Below are positions 34,420 through 46,783 of a stretch of DNA of 64,000 nucleotides, one piece after another. This stretch comes from Cyclina sinensis. Its lineage: Eukaryota > Mollusca > Bivalvia > Venerida > Veneridae. The stretch is from positions 20,708,120 through 20,772,119 of the forward strand of contig JAAONU010000001.1 of NCBI GenBank assembly GCA_012932295.1, in the 5' to 3' direction. The notes beneath the pieces were generated by a model. It worked only from the letters and a program-made list of their open reading frames with translations, was not told the DNA's origin and ran no database searches. The position numbers and the translations under genes were made by a program. Numbering within the stretch: the first letter of the stretch is position 1; the number at the start of each line of letters is the position of its first letter.

Positions 34420-36155
34420 GGATACATAGCTGAACAAAGATGCATTCATTTTGATAACTGATTTTTGTATGTAAATCACCGTTGAACGATACTTTTATCC
34501 AAGTGTAGTGTTTACGCCAATTCATTTCTCGTTTTCCCCACCGAGGTTACAATACTGAGAAAAAACTATTATAGAGGATATATAGTACGATCAGTTGAAA
34601 ATACTTATCGGCACTAAATTTGTCAGGTCCTGTAAATAAGATGTTGTTTCTAAAACTAACTTATGTATGCAGATTAGCATCTTCCGACTAAATTCAGATG
34701 TTTCAGAAAACGAAAGTAGGTGTTTTTATATCCCCTGACATCCACGTACACAGTTAAGTTATAAGTAAAAATAAACAGCAAATTGTCTTTTTTTAACAAT
34801 TGTCTATGAGTTGGTGCGAATATTTGCATAATTTGACAATTATCTTATATTTTTGTTAATGGGCGGTATTATAATTTTAAAATGCAACTTTGCCTTAAAT
34901 CTATTAGAGAATCATATGTTCAGTGAAATTAGAACCTGTTTCCAAACTTTTTATAGATAAAAACTACAACCTTTTATATCATTTTTTCCTAGGAAATATG
35001 ATCATGCATGCAACCGTTTTAGTCTTTTCGTGTAAAGGGAGAGTGAAACAATTAGCCATTTCTGTTAGAACTTACCACGTTATTCTGTTACAATTTTATA
35101 ATATACGACAAAAAAGAACAATATGTACCATAAAGAAACTGTTCTACAACTAAGTCACTACCAAAAGCATAATGATTTTTAACTGCTTCTATTATTTCAT
35201 TATCAGTTATTTAACCTATTTTTCAGGCAAACATTGCTATTTAAAAGTCAGAGTTAGAGCCTTCGTGAGGTCAGATGCAAAGATATAAGGAGCAGAAGTC
35301 GTTGCATTTAGTTTATGAAATTTATTTAATTAGTATTTAGTTGATATGTAATAACAGCAATTGTCAAAATTAACAAAACACTACAAGAAGAAGTAGATCA
35401 CCTATTTTATTCAGTGCATTAAGTTCTTATTTCCATATTAATACGATTATTTCCTATAATGTTTAGCGCTCTGCGAAAAGTAACATCAGCACAACTCTCC
35501 AAGAACCGCGTAAAGAAATTTTGAAACCCAATGTTTCAATTACATTTAAATTAAATCGTTTACCGTTTAGCAAAAGAATAAATGTATTCATTTAAGGTCT
35601 CTCTTTGCATGTCTTTCTTTAAGCAGCAAATATGTTAAAACTAATATTTTCTTACCGTATGACACCATGGAAAGACTGCCACCCAGAGAACAACGTCTAT
35701 GCAAATGAGAATGACTACCCGTTTCTTTTGACATGTGATTTATAATGTATAATGATCTACGCAGTCAATTAATCCATAGAAAATATTATGTTAATCCTAG
35801 AGTTCATATTATATTTTTATTGTCGTGCAAAAGTCCAGAAACAGTTAATTTGTCTGCAACATTTTTGAACCATGCTTTTTATATGAGGAAATAGAAATTA
35901 TCAAAAATTAACAGTTGATTCACACAATACTATCCAGTTTGTACCCGTATAATTAAATTATGCTTTAACCAAGAAAATATTCTATTAGTTTTGCACATTT
36001 TTTTTATAGTTAACGCCGATTTCAATGGACCAGTGGTCTTTTCTTTTATAGAAATAAACAATTTGTCATTTGTCACTATCATTATCCGTTTTTATTTACA
36101 TTACCAGATTTAACGCTTAAAAAACATTGTAAAGTTATCTCTAATTTGTGAAAAG
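34420..36155. other. 3' flank of P450-B
   Basis: Non-coding. Blocks at about 34895-34990 and 36010-36110 align with 16025-16125 and 17745-17850 downstream of P450-A. Confidence 0.5.
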
Positions 36156-36159
36156 GAGT

Positions 36160-36673
36160 CGAAACAGGGTACACAGATCTGTGCCATAACGATGGACTGA
36201 GGACAAGAAGCAAACTAGTTGTCTATGCTTCTTATTTAAAAAATATAGAGCAGTTCTCCTTTAACCCATCGAAAAGAACAAACTGTAAAAAGAAGATGAT
36301 GTAATCTGTTTTCTTTGATTTCAATAGGCTGATCGATCAAGTGACATGTCCATTTAATTAGTCAGTAGATGCTTGTATATACCAAGAGAATAGTGAAACA
36401 ATTCTACTTCAGCTAACATAAAACAAATATCTTCTTTGGTACGTTTCATTGATTTTGAAGAGACTCCATTCACAAGTGTGGGCTATTGTTTGCAGGTGTT
36501 TACAATTCACCTGACGCTATAGAACTGAGTTCATGTGACTTATTTCTATTTTCAAGGCCTAAGAGAATTGTTTCTAGAAAGAAATACATCTCTCGAACCT
36601 TTCTTGACTACGCTAGTGTTTGCGACATAAGCAAAACAATCCATACACCGTTTAATGTGTGCGAAGTAAAAAC
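36160..36673. other. Right end of the duplicated P450-B segment
   Basis: Aligns with 23280-23805. The open frame 36486-36767 begins in this non-coding flank and runs into LINE sequence, so it is not a gene. Confidence 0.6.
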
Positions 36674-36674
36674 G

Positions 36675-39105
36675 CTCAAAAGGATTACATTGGATAAACA
36701 AACTAACTCTATGGGCCTTAGGCTAATTGATCTTTGTGAATCAACGGAGATGGGCATGATCATTTAAACATTGGGGAGCTAACGGTGGTAGCTCAACTGA
36801 CTACCTTTCAGCTAGACAATGCGACTTTTCGCTGATCAAATCGTTTAAAATCATGCCTTTGAATGAATTTTCAGACCATACACCGTTGTGTTTTACATTA
36901 GATTCTCTGAACCTAAATCACCAAACAAATATTAAGGATGATAATTGCTGACGTGTATATTGGTGTCCTGAGAAAAGGGATTTATTTCGTAGTGAATTAA
37001 TAGAGCCATTACCTGTCGTGTTGTTGCAGACTGGGCTAGTAAGCAAAGAAAATGTTAACAGCTGTGTATCAAACTTTGTCAAAATTTTAAACAATGTGGC
37101 AGAACCAATGTTCAGTAGACATGCGAGTCTGCAGTCAAAACACGGAATCTGTAGCCAGAGACATATTTGAATAATGTCTGAATGGTTTGACGCTTGTAGA
37201 GACGCTAAAATCTACAGGCGATAGAAACTAAAATAAATGTAAATCGAACAATAATTGAGAAATCTTGTAAGAAAGAAAACGTGGTTATAAAAATAGAGTG
37301 CGAAAAAAGAGGAAAATGTACATGAATGCAAAAAAGAAAGAAATTGAATTACTTAAAAAGAAAAAAACCTAAAGACTTCTGGAAGTATTTTTCTAAAGGG
37401 AAACAGATAAAAGGTGAAATATAACTGTTCAGCAATTTTTCGATTACTTTCGAACACTAGTTGATGACATTAATATTGTCTCAAACGCTGAAGCTGAACA
37501 ATTTTGTTCGGAATTTTCATCTTACAATGAAAAAGAACAGCCAATATATGAAAATTAGAATCTGAGATAACGTCGGATGAAATAAATGTATCCAAGCTTT
37601 GAAGAGAAAAAGAGGTGCGGATAATATTTTAAATAAGTATTTTCTCGAAGCTGGAGTACTGAAAATTGTTTAACATTACATGACTTAACCATAATTATTT
37701 TATTGTACGCTGATGACATGGCGATATTGGCAGAGACTCCTGAGGCGTTGCAGCATAATTTTGACTCTCTTAAACAATATTGTGATATTTTGACAGATTT
37801 TGTGGGGTTTGAGGGTTAATGCTGATAAAACCAAAGTGATGATTTTCAGAAGAAGAAAGCAAAACAGAGCGAATGAGCATTGTTATTATAATGGTACTAA
37901 CTTGAAGTGGTCTCTGAATTTAACTATCTTGGAACTGTGTTTAGTTCCACAGGTTCCTTTAATAAGAACCAATCAATGCTAACTAGAAAAGCACTAAAAG
38001 CTATGAATTTACTGTTGAGTAAAATTAAAACGTTCAACTTTTCTTTGAAAACTTATTGTCAACTTTTTGATGCATTTGTTGTTTCCATATTAAACTATTC
38101 AAGTGAAGTATGGGGTAATTGCAAGTCAAAGGAAATAGAAAGAATACACTTACGTTTTTGTAAAAGAATTTTACATGTAAAACTTTCAACAAGTAATTAC
38201 GCAGTATATTGTGAATTCGGTAGATTACCTTTATATATATAAATAGATTTGTTAAAATTGTGAAGTACTGGTTGAAAGTGATAGATACTGATAATTTTAT
38301 TGTTAAAACTTTGTACAATCTTGCATATAAAGATTGTTGTGAAGAGAAGAACAATTGGGCACAGAAAGTAAAACAATTGTTAACGAGAAATGGATACGGT
38401 TACGTGTGGGAAAATCAACATGTTAAAGATGAAAAGGTTTTCTTACGTTCATTCAAGCAAACTTTAATAGACTTTTTTACTCAGGAATGGCACGGATACC
38501 TACAAACTAACAGTGTTTTAATATTGTATAAAGCAGTGAAGGAAAGGTTTGAATATGAAAGTTATCTTGATGTATTGAGCAACATTAAATTAAGACAATC
38601 TGTAACCAAAATTAGACTTTCCTCGCATAATTTACATATTGAAACTGGTAGATATGGTAGAAATAGGCTGCCGCGCCATGAGCGCTTGTGCCAAATACGC
38701 GATGAGAACGAAATTGAGGATGAGTTTCATTTTATGCTTAAGTGTAGTAAATATTCTCAGCTATGGACTAGATTAGTTCTTGTATAATATCACAGAAGAC
38801 CTAGTATGTTGAAATTTACGGAATTGATTAAATATAAAAATGCAAAAATTTTAAACAACTTAGGTCAGTACATCTGTCAAGCGTTTGAAGTAAGAACAAA
38901 TTGTATTACAAATGGTTTATAATTGTTTTATGACTATTTACTTAAAATATTTGTTTTGTTATTCATTGTACTTGCAAACTGTCTTTGTTTTGTATTAATT
39001 GATCTTTAACCTTTATATTCATATTTTGTATTCATATATTGTTGTATGAAGGAGAAACCGAAAGGTTTAACTTGGCATAATAAATTGCTTGTTCTGTTCT
39101 GCTCT
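36675..39105 (+). mobile_element. LINE (endonuclease/RT) relic with internal deletion
   Basis: Endonuclease remnants include MGLRLIDLCESTEMGMI and EFSDHTPLCFTL (about 36710-36905), then the linker EWFDACRDAKIYRR. At about 37600 ALKRKRGADNIL marks the RT entry. The sequence then jumps at about 37660-37700 to LYADDMAILAETPEALQ, the RT active site, so the palm N-terminal part is deleted. DKTKVMIFRRRKQNR, FNYLGTVFSSTG and LFDAFVVSILNYSSEVWG follow. A frameshift lies in a TA run at about 38233-38242; the frame then continues at 38260-38787 to the C-terminus EDEFHFMLKCSKY. The 3' UTR ends near 'ggcataataaattgc' at about 39080. Confidence 0.85.
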
Positions 39106-39485
39106 TAAGAAACTTATTACTTATAATGACTGAAATAATCCTTATAAAAAATGTAATGTTTATTTCAAATTTCTGATTGTTTTGTTTTTTTTAAAAGTGG
39201 AGAAGATTTAAGTTTTATTAATTGACAGTCAAAACTTTATTCAAGCATTAGCATTTCTTTGTCTTTAGTCTCCCATTTTTCTAATCATTCATAGAAAAAT
39301 GTCATATATGCGTAATATATAAATAAAATATATGAGCATGAAATGTGAAAATACGTTATTTTCAATTTTCATTGTCATACTTTTTTTTCTATGTTTTAAA
39401 TTTATCAGTTAAAGCATTGAGAACTTGACTTAGACCAAAGGACCCCCAAGTCCAAATCCACCTGATTGGGCATATAAGTTCTCAA
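39106..39485. other. Non-coding gap between LINE and SINE
   Basis: AT-rich; nothing recognisable beyond short T and AT runs. Confidence 0.4.
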
Positions 39486-39489
39486 CAAG

Positions 39490-39695
39490 TAATGAATGGA
39501 CTGGTAATCCAGGGATTGCAAGTTCAATCTCCTGCTCCTCCACTAACTAAACTGATTTCAGTTGAGACATTCGATGAAAGTGCAATGTGTTGGAGCTATA
39601 CACTGATCCTATAATGGAATCAAGTGTCTTTGGAAGGGGATACTTTCTGTATCTTGTAGTATCCCCAACACCCTAAAATAACTGAACCCTTCAGA
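39490..39695 (+). repeat. tRNA-derived SINE, plus orientation
   Basis: The head 'ggactggtaatccaggga' and degenerate B-box 'gcaagttcaatctcc', then 'tgctcctccactaac', the middle 'ctatacactgatcctat' and the tail 'actttctgtatcttg' match the minus-strand SINE at 9966-10188. The A box is lost, so it is 5'-degenerate. Confidence 0.6.
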
Positions 39696-39699
39696 AAGC

Positions 39700-40090
39700 A
39701 TCAGTTATTTGCGAAACAGTTATCTTTGATGAATAAATTCATACAGACAAATAGAGAATCCAACTTCTGCTAACCACACATTCATTACTTCATAAGAAAT
39801 TTTCAACAACGTAGGCCACTGAATCGTATGGCTCTGGAAAAGAATAAAACTCAATTTATACAGGTCCAATGGGTCTATGGCCTAAAGACTTGTTTATACA
39901 AGAGTAGCAGGGGTACATGTATAATGCAGCACTTCTACTCTCTGTGTATCAGCTAACTTTTATATAGTAGAGTGTCCACTTGGTAACTGAAAGTACTAGT
40001 CAAAATAATTCAAGTGACATCTTGAGCTAATTCTGAGATATGTTTGTTTTGGGTCAGAATCTCGCCATAGCGGAGGTGAGATATTGACCC
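39700..40090. other. Non-coding gap before the 'ctcacctgag' element
   Basis: No gene or structured repeat seen. Confidence 0.4.
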
Positions 40091-40096
40091 ATAAAA

Positions 40097-41646
40097 AACA
40101 AGAGGGCCACGATGGCCCTGTATCGCTCACCTGAGTATGACTGCTTTAACAAAGTTGCTATGGACCTGGTTAATTGACCCCAGATGACCCATATTCGAAT
40201 TTGACCTAGAATTTATTGAAACAATCGTTCTGACAAATTTCCAGGTTATTTGGACTGAAAGTGTAGCCTCTAGATTGTTAACAAGGTTTTTCGATATTTG
40301 GGCTCTGTGACTTAGTTTTTAACCCCAGATAACACATATCCAAACTCGAGCTACAAATCATCAAAACAACCTCTCTGACAAATTTTCAGGAATTCTGGAC
40401 TGAAAATGTAGCCTCTAGAGTGTTAACAAAGTTTTTCGATATTTGGGCTCTGTGTCCTAGTTTCTGACTCCAGATGACCCATATTCGAAACTGAGCTAGA
40501 AATCATAGATGCAACCTTTCTGACAAATTTCAAGGTTATTTGGAATAAAATCTTACCTCTAGAGTGTTAACAAGGTTTTTCAATATTTGGACTCTGTGAC
40601 CTAGTTTTTGATCCAAGATGATCCACATTCGAAAATGAGCTAGAAATTATCAAAACAACCTGTCTGACAAATTTCCAGGATATCTGGACTGAAAATGTAA
40701 CCTCTGGTTTTTACATTTTTGGGCTCTGTGACCTAGTTTTTCATCTCAGATGATCCATATCCAAATTTGATTTAGAAATCATCAAAACAATTTTTCTGAC
40801 AAATTTCAAGGAGTGTTAACAAGTTTTCTTTTCTATTTTTGGGCTCTGTGACCTAGTTTGACCCCAGATATCCCATATTCAAAACTGAGCTAGAAATCAT
40901 TAAAACAATCTTTCTAACAAATTTCAAGGTTATTTGAACTGAAAATGTTACCTCTAGAGTGTTAACAAGGTTTTTCCATATTTGGGGTATATGACCTAGT
41001 TTTTTTAACCCAGATGATCCATATTCGAATCTGAGCTAGAAATCATAGAAACAAAATTTCTGACAAATTTCCAGACTATTTGGGCTGAAAATGTTACCTC
41101 TCCTTCTACGAAAAGATTTTCAAAGTTTTCCTTATATAAACCTATGTAAAAGCAATTGACCCCAAGGGCAGGACCAAATTTGACCCAAGAGGCATAATTT
41201 GAACAAACTTGGTAGAGGTCCACTAGACAATGCTACATACCAAATCCTAAGGCTCAGGCCCATGTGGTTTCAGACAAGAAGATTTTCAAAGTTTTCCCTA
41301 TGCAAAGTGAATTGACCCCCGAGGTGGGGCCAAATTTGACCCCAGGAGCATTATTTGAACAAACTTGGTTGAGGTTCACTAGACAATGCTACAAACCAAA
41401 TCATAAGGCTCAGGGCCTTGTGGTTTCAGACAAGAAGATTTTTCAAAGTTTCCTGTATATAAGCCTATGTAAAATCAATTGACACCCGGGGCAGGGCCAA
41501 ATTTGATTTTGTCAATGTTTGCTTAGCGGTTTAGGAAGAGAAGTCGTTCAAGTCAACTGTTGACGACGCACGACGCACGCCGACGGACGCCGGACAATCA
41601 ACGATCCCAAAAGCTCACCCTGGGTAGTGCTCAGGTGAGCTAAAGA
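40097..41646. mobile_element. 'ctcacctgag' repeat element with two internal tandem arrays
   Basis: The left end contains the hairpin 'agggccacgatggccct' and 'cgctcacctgag' (about 40105-40135). The right end reads 'ctcaggtgagctaaag' (about 41630-41645), giving short inverted ends. The first internal array has units of about 140 bp keyed on 'gtgacctagtttttgac' (40309, 40451, 40586, 40728, 40848, 40990). The second has about 170-bp units keyed on 'aagattttcaaagttttcc' (about 41105, 41278, 41437). A 'cgcacgacgcacgccgacgg' patch precedes the right end. No protein is encoded. Confidence 0.7.
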
Positions 41647-41662
41647 ACAAATGCAGTGTTAT

Positions 41663-41686
41663 TATCGCCGTTCCTGGACGGCGATA
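41663..41686. repeat. Short perfect hairpin 'tatcgccgt...acggcgata'
   Basis: Nine-base perfect arms with a 6-base loop, just right of the 'ctcacctgag' element. Unknown role. Confidence 0.5.
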
Positions 41687-41689
41687 TAT

Positions 41690-42720
41690 ACAACTAACAA
41701 GATTTGAACAGTTTTGCCTGTTCACCGTCTGCCTTCAGCCAATCAAAGCGAATTATACATATCACATGATAACAAAATGGACGTCAAAAAACTTCAGCAA
41801 GGGATGCGTAAATGGACTCGCCCAACCGCCATGTTTGTCGGGTTACTTATTCGTACAACTGAAAAATACCATGATCAATTTACGAACTCAGTACCAGTGT
41901 TCAGGCTCTTGCAAGATAAACACAGGATAATCGCAATATTTTTGGCTACATGTCATTTCTAACTAGAGAATGTAGTCTAAATAAGAGTATGTTTTGTTTG
42001 TTTTTCCAAAACTTGCACTTCTAGAAAAAAATAAATGCTTGCTTCCGGACGATTCTAATCAGGATACAAACTCCCCGCAGCGGTTACTTCCCCTGATCAG
42101 TACAGAAACAGTAGCAAAGCGTGACGAAACCAGTGCGAGGAGTTTGATCAGGATATATCCTAGTTTTATATATGCTTGACAGGAGTCAGGGCAATATCGT
42201 ATTTTTTACCTTATATTTATTCTGTTTAAATTGCACATGTAATATTATTATATTCTTTTTACTGCAAAGCATGTTATAAAATTATCAAATTAATGAATGA
42301 CGAGCATGAAATTCATGCATCTACATGTATGGATAAGACGTCATACGTGGCTGAACGGCGATTTCAAGCATTTTTGGAAATGCTAATACTTGTCGTCTTA
42401 CACATTTCACGGCCATGATGAAACCTATGTAAACATCTCGTGCGCATGCGCAGAAGGGAAAGTCTTAAGGATTTCACGGGTCTTATGTTTTTCACGCCAC
42501 ACCGGTGTGTCAGCGAAATCAATAAACGCGCTCTGACAATAATCACGTGACCTTCAATCGTCGGCATCATTAAACGGCGATTTTATTTGAATAAAATTTT
42601 AATGAGGTAAGTTTGTTTCTTTTATCAAAATGATGTAGATTTATAGCGTTTTGGTTTTAATTTCATATAAATGTGACTTAACTTTACTGGAACGAATTTT
42701 TATTATTCCCACATGAGTGA
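41690..42720. other. Non-coding region
   Basis: Short open frames at 41714-42179 (+) and 42364-42570 (-) show no domain or splice framing. Composition is slightly less AT-rich than the surroundings. No gene is supported. Confidence 0.4.
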
Positions 42721-42729
42721 TGTGAGTCA

Positions 42730-42860
42730 TAGTTTGGGGAGATTTTCTTGTTAAAACTACTAAGGCAAATAGCTTTGATATCTGATATGGAACATTTTAA
42801 AGGGGTCGTCTTCCAAGACAGTTCAAATTAGGCCATGATGGCCCTGCTGAGCTACTATGA
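42730..42860. repeat. Fragment of the 'gatggccctgctgagct' repeat family
   Basis: 'catagtttggggagattttc' through 'ccatgatggccctgctgagc' duplicates the segment at 44985-45095 with the same order of blocks ('aaatagctttgatat', 'gacagttcaaatta'). It is a truncated dispersed repeat. Confidence 0.65.
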
Positions 42861-43824
42861 GCGATATAGTGCTACCATCGTTCCCGTATTCTATTATCAT
42901 TTTAATGAAATCGGTGTTTTGAACATTTTTAATTAAAAAAAATTACTTCACCATGCGTAACGAAATAACTCGAAATAACGACATAATGTGACATGTTCGT
43001 GATGTTGTCTATAAATCATTGTTTTGTTATGTCAAATAAACATCATTCTGTTTTCGCATTTAATGAACATTTAACGTTATAATACATAATATTGTATTTT
43101 CGCTAACTGACGGATCTGAAACAACGACCCTTGGCTTATCAAGGAGAGCACTATATTCACTAAGCTTCTGATACAAGTTCTGTAATATGCCACAAATCAC
43201 TCATGTTCAATATACACATTTCTTTTTAAAATACAGACACGAAGTTCGATCAAATATCACAACCAATTATCAATATTAATCTCTGCAACAAAATGTATCT
43301 GTATATTTCAGGGTGACTAAAAAAATGATTTCCAGATATCAAACTTCACATGCAAGACATAAAATGTAAGTAAATATTAAGAGTATTTATTAGATACTTA
43401 CAAATAAAATAATGAGAAATACTGATGAAATAAAATGCGCATTTTCATTTTCTTTATTTTCACTTTAAAAATTTACTTTTCACTGCAGTGAAATATATTT
43501 TCTGTATTTTCACTGGTGTCTTGCCGGACTACTTTTTTCTAATTCAGCCAATACAAAAAATTAAAGGGGAATTCTTTCGAATCGTAAGGTCAAAAAAGAC
43601 AGAAAGTATATAATAAACAGAAAATTCTTTTTTTTCTATAAATACGGGATTTATTTTCATCTCGTGGTATGAAAATTATCATATTTCTCTCGTGGCTATC
43701 GGCACTCGTGAAATATTTATTTTCATACCACTCAATATATATTGCATTACAAATAATTACAAGTTAATTCTAAAGTTACGTTATGCCCACAACAGAAAAT
43801 GTCCGAAAGCACAAAACACAACAT

Positions 43825-43866
43825 CCGTTTTGTGTGTGTGCGTGCGCGCGTGCGTGCCTGCGCGCT
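43825..43866. repeat. GT/GC-rich microsatellite
   Basis: 'tgtgtgtgtgcgtgcgcgcg' followed by 'tgcgtgcctgcgcgc', a GT/GC alternating tract with Z-DNA potential. It abuts a repeat head at 43870. Confidence 0.75.
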
Positions 43867-45740
43867 ATCGTTTCCTGAGCACATCAAGTGAACTTTTGTT
43901 ATCGCATGATGTCCGTCGTCCGTGCGTGAGTAAACAATTTTCTTAAACGACATCTCTTTGATGACTGCTTGGCAAATCTGGCTTAAATTTTGCCTTAGGC
44001 TTTCTGACACTAATCTTGCATGTTAAGGTTCATTGCAGAAATAAGTAGTAGGAGCTAAGATGGATATTAAGATACTACATAAAAACTTCTTCTCTGAAAA
44101 TATTTGACTGAGATCGTTGCTGCTTCTTAGCTACCTTGAGCACACATAGTACTCAAGGTGATCCCCTGTGATCATTTGATGTCCGTCGTAAATGCGTCCG
44201 TCCGTCCGTGCCTGCGTGTGTAAACACTTTCTACCATTCCTTAACATAAAGGCCAAAGTTGGTAAAAATGAAAACAAGTGTTCCTTATATGAATCTCTTT
44301 ATAAATTGTTAAATAAACAGGAATTCCGGTGAAATTCTGGTTTCCATGGAAACAAAAGGAAAATATTTAAAAATCGTCTCATCTGAAATCACAAGGCCTA
44401 GAGTTGTGATATTTCGCATAAAGCATCATCTAGAAGTACTCTATCAATTTCTTAGCTTACCTAATCACAGAGCGCTCATGGTTAGCTTTTGTGATCGCCC
44501 ATTGTCCGGCGTCAATCGTCCGCGCGTCCGTGGGTGCGTCAACAATTTATTAAAATTACTTCTCCCCCTTAACCATAAGGCAACATTTAATAAAACTTTA
44601 CAGGAATTCTTGCATGAATATCTTTAAAAGTTGTTCAAAGAATTGAATTCCATACAGAATTCTGTTTGCCATAGGAACCAAAAGGAAAAACTTTTAAAAT
44701 ATTCTCTGAAACTGCAAGGCCTAGAGCGTTGATATTTTGCATGGAGCATCAGCTAAAGCTCCTCTACATAGATTGATCAAATTATGCCCCTAGGGCCAAA
44801 AATGGCCAGGCCCAGGGGGTCAGTCCATTTTACATAGGCTTATATAAGGGTAGTAGGTAGTATTAAAAAAATCTTCAACTCTGAAACTGCAATGCCTAGT
44901 GCTGCGATATTTGCGTTGAGCATCTTCTCAAGATCCTCGTTATTCGACTGCCCTGGATTAGTCAATTGAACCTAGTTTGGGGAAAAATTTCTTGTCTGAA
45001 ACTGTTAAGACATATAGCTTTGATATATTATACGGAGCATTTTAAAGGCGCCTTCAACCAAGACAGTTCAAATTATGCCATGATGGCCCTGCTGAGCTTG
45101 ATATTCAGGTGACGATATAGGGCAACCATGACCCTCTCGTTCAAATTATGCTTATGGAATCGAAAATGGCCACGCACAGAGGTCAGTTCCACCTTTCAAA
45201 GGCTTATATAGGGGAAGTTCGTCGGAACTGTATGGTAGAGTGCTTTGGTATTTGGTACGGCGCATTTTCTATAGGGTCTCAACCAAGATTGTTACCAGGA
45301 TTGTTCAAATGATGTCCCTGCGGTCAAAAAATTGCCATGGAGAAGTCATTAACTTTATCATAGGTTTATACAAGGGTGGTCTTCAAACATCTTTTTATCT
45401 AAAAATCTTTAGAACGGAAGCTTAGATATTTGGAATGTAGAATTATAAAGGGGTTGCCTCTTGTCAAAAACCGCAAGGCCTAGATTATGCATAGATTTTA
45501 CATAAAACATTGTCAAGAGATCCATATTAGCATAACTGATTGTTCAAATTATGTCCATTGGTCATTAATGACCTTCCCCGAGAGTCGGTCAATTTTCATA
45601 GGCTAATATAGGGGTGTCTCAAAAACCTTCTGGTATGAAACTGTAAGGCCTAGATTTTGATGTGTGGCATAATATCGGGGTACCCGTATTCTTCCAATTT
45701 CAAGGAATAGTAAAAAAACCACTGTTTGTACTATGCATCA
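43867..45740. repeat. Complex of truncated 'gtccgtcgtccg' dispersed repeats
   Basis: Three heads of one family occur: about 43875 ('cctgagcacatcaagtgaac'), 44138 ('ccttgagcacacatagtact') and 44455 ('agcttacctaatcacagagc'). Each is followed by a 'gatgtccgtcgtc'-type GTCCG patch and a 'gtaaacaattt' motif. The body continues as degenerate units ('ctgcaaggcctagagc', 'tacataggcttatata') to about 45740. A tail-like 'gatatagggcaaccatgacc' lies at 45113. This looks like nested or truncated copies; nothing encodes protein. Confidence 0.6.
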
Positions 45741-45804
45741 TTTACTGCTTGTTGATTTTGAGCACAAAGTAGCTATCCTTATTTTATTATATTTTATGTT
45801 ACAG

Positions 45805-45916
45805 TCGAGAGTTCCGTCCGTTCAAGAAATTGCAGACAAGACAATTGGATGTATAAGAAAACATCATGTGCTGCTTTGGTCGCTTTTGAAGAGGAAGGAA
45901 CGAAACAAGAGTTAGT
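45805..45916 (+). CDS. Candidate internal exon, product unknown
   Basis: A convincing acceptor (T-rich tract, 'atgttacag' to 45804) precedes a frame reading NCRQDNWMYKKTSCAALVAF then EEEGTKQEL before a possible donor ('tta' then 'gtttat'). Its composition is more coding-like than the surroundings. The alternative frame opened from 45733 is less protein-like. I recognise no domain. It is 0.9 kb upstream of the candidate exon at 46784 and could belong to the same gene, but the phases of the two pieces do not join directly, so a missing exon or decay would be required. Confidence 0.3.
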
Positions 45917-46009
45917 TTATTCGTTTTTTGTCTTTTTTTAAATGTCGTGAACTAGGATAGTTCTTTTGGGCTCTGTTTCACTATGTTATTCTATGTCAGG
46001 AATTCAAAT

Positions 46010-46400
46010 CTTGATTTAAATTTCGTTAAGAAATGGAACTTTTGACATCAGAAAATCGAATTCATTATATAAAAACTAGATTTTGATATATAATCGATCT
46101 TATTTCATGTCTTTGTATCAAGACTATTTATATCATAAAAATCGAAAAAATTATTGATATCAAAAAATAATTTCTAGAAATGAGGAAAAAAGAACTTGAT
46201 AAAAACGAACAATTATTCGAGTGAGGCTTGTTGATTAAATTTTGTAGCAAAATCTCTGATATCAAGAATTCGATTGAATGATAGAAGAAAATAAAACTAA
46301 TCTTTTGAATCAAGGAAATCATTTTTGATGTTAAAATGTATTTCTAGATATCGAGAAATAGATATTTATCCAAAAACATCATATTTAAGATCAAAAATTC
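46010..46400. repeat. Degenerate 'gatatcaa/aaatcgaatt' short-period repeat
   Basis: Recurring 20-30 bp phrases such as 'tcaagaattcgattgaatga', 'ttgatatcaaaaaataattt' and 'tttctagatatcgagaaata' form a diffuse AT-rich minisatellite. No coding content. Confidence 0.5.
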
Positions 46401-46783
46401 TCTAAAAAGTAAATCAGTGCCAAGCACATTTTGGTTAAAATCCGTATAATGGTCAATAAATCGGTGTAATTACAAAATATTGTTACACAGTAAGATTCCA
46501 TTGCATCGGTATTTTAAGTTATCGCTTTAAAGCTTCGTTGGTTTTTTTATTGTTGAACCGATATGTCTCTTATCGTGTCATTGGTTTGTAAGAATTATTG
46601 AGTTTGAATAGATGTATGCTCCTTTCAGGATTCGAACCCAAGACACACAAACCATCTTAAACCTGAAACCTGTGTGCAAGTTTACATGCAGTAGTATATA
46701 AAAGCAAAATAGTAACAAAGGGACATTATTTGTCTTCATCGATATTTTAGAACTTCCAAATATGTGATTTTGTGTCTTCATAG

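Noticed and set aside
36486..36767. 93-codon frame as a gene
   Set aside because: Its first half aligns with non-coding P450-A flank and its second half is LINE endonuclease sequence.
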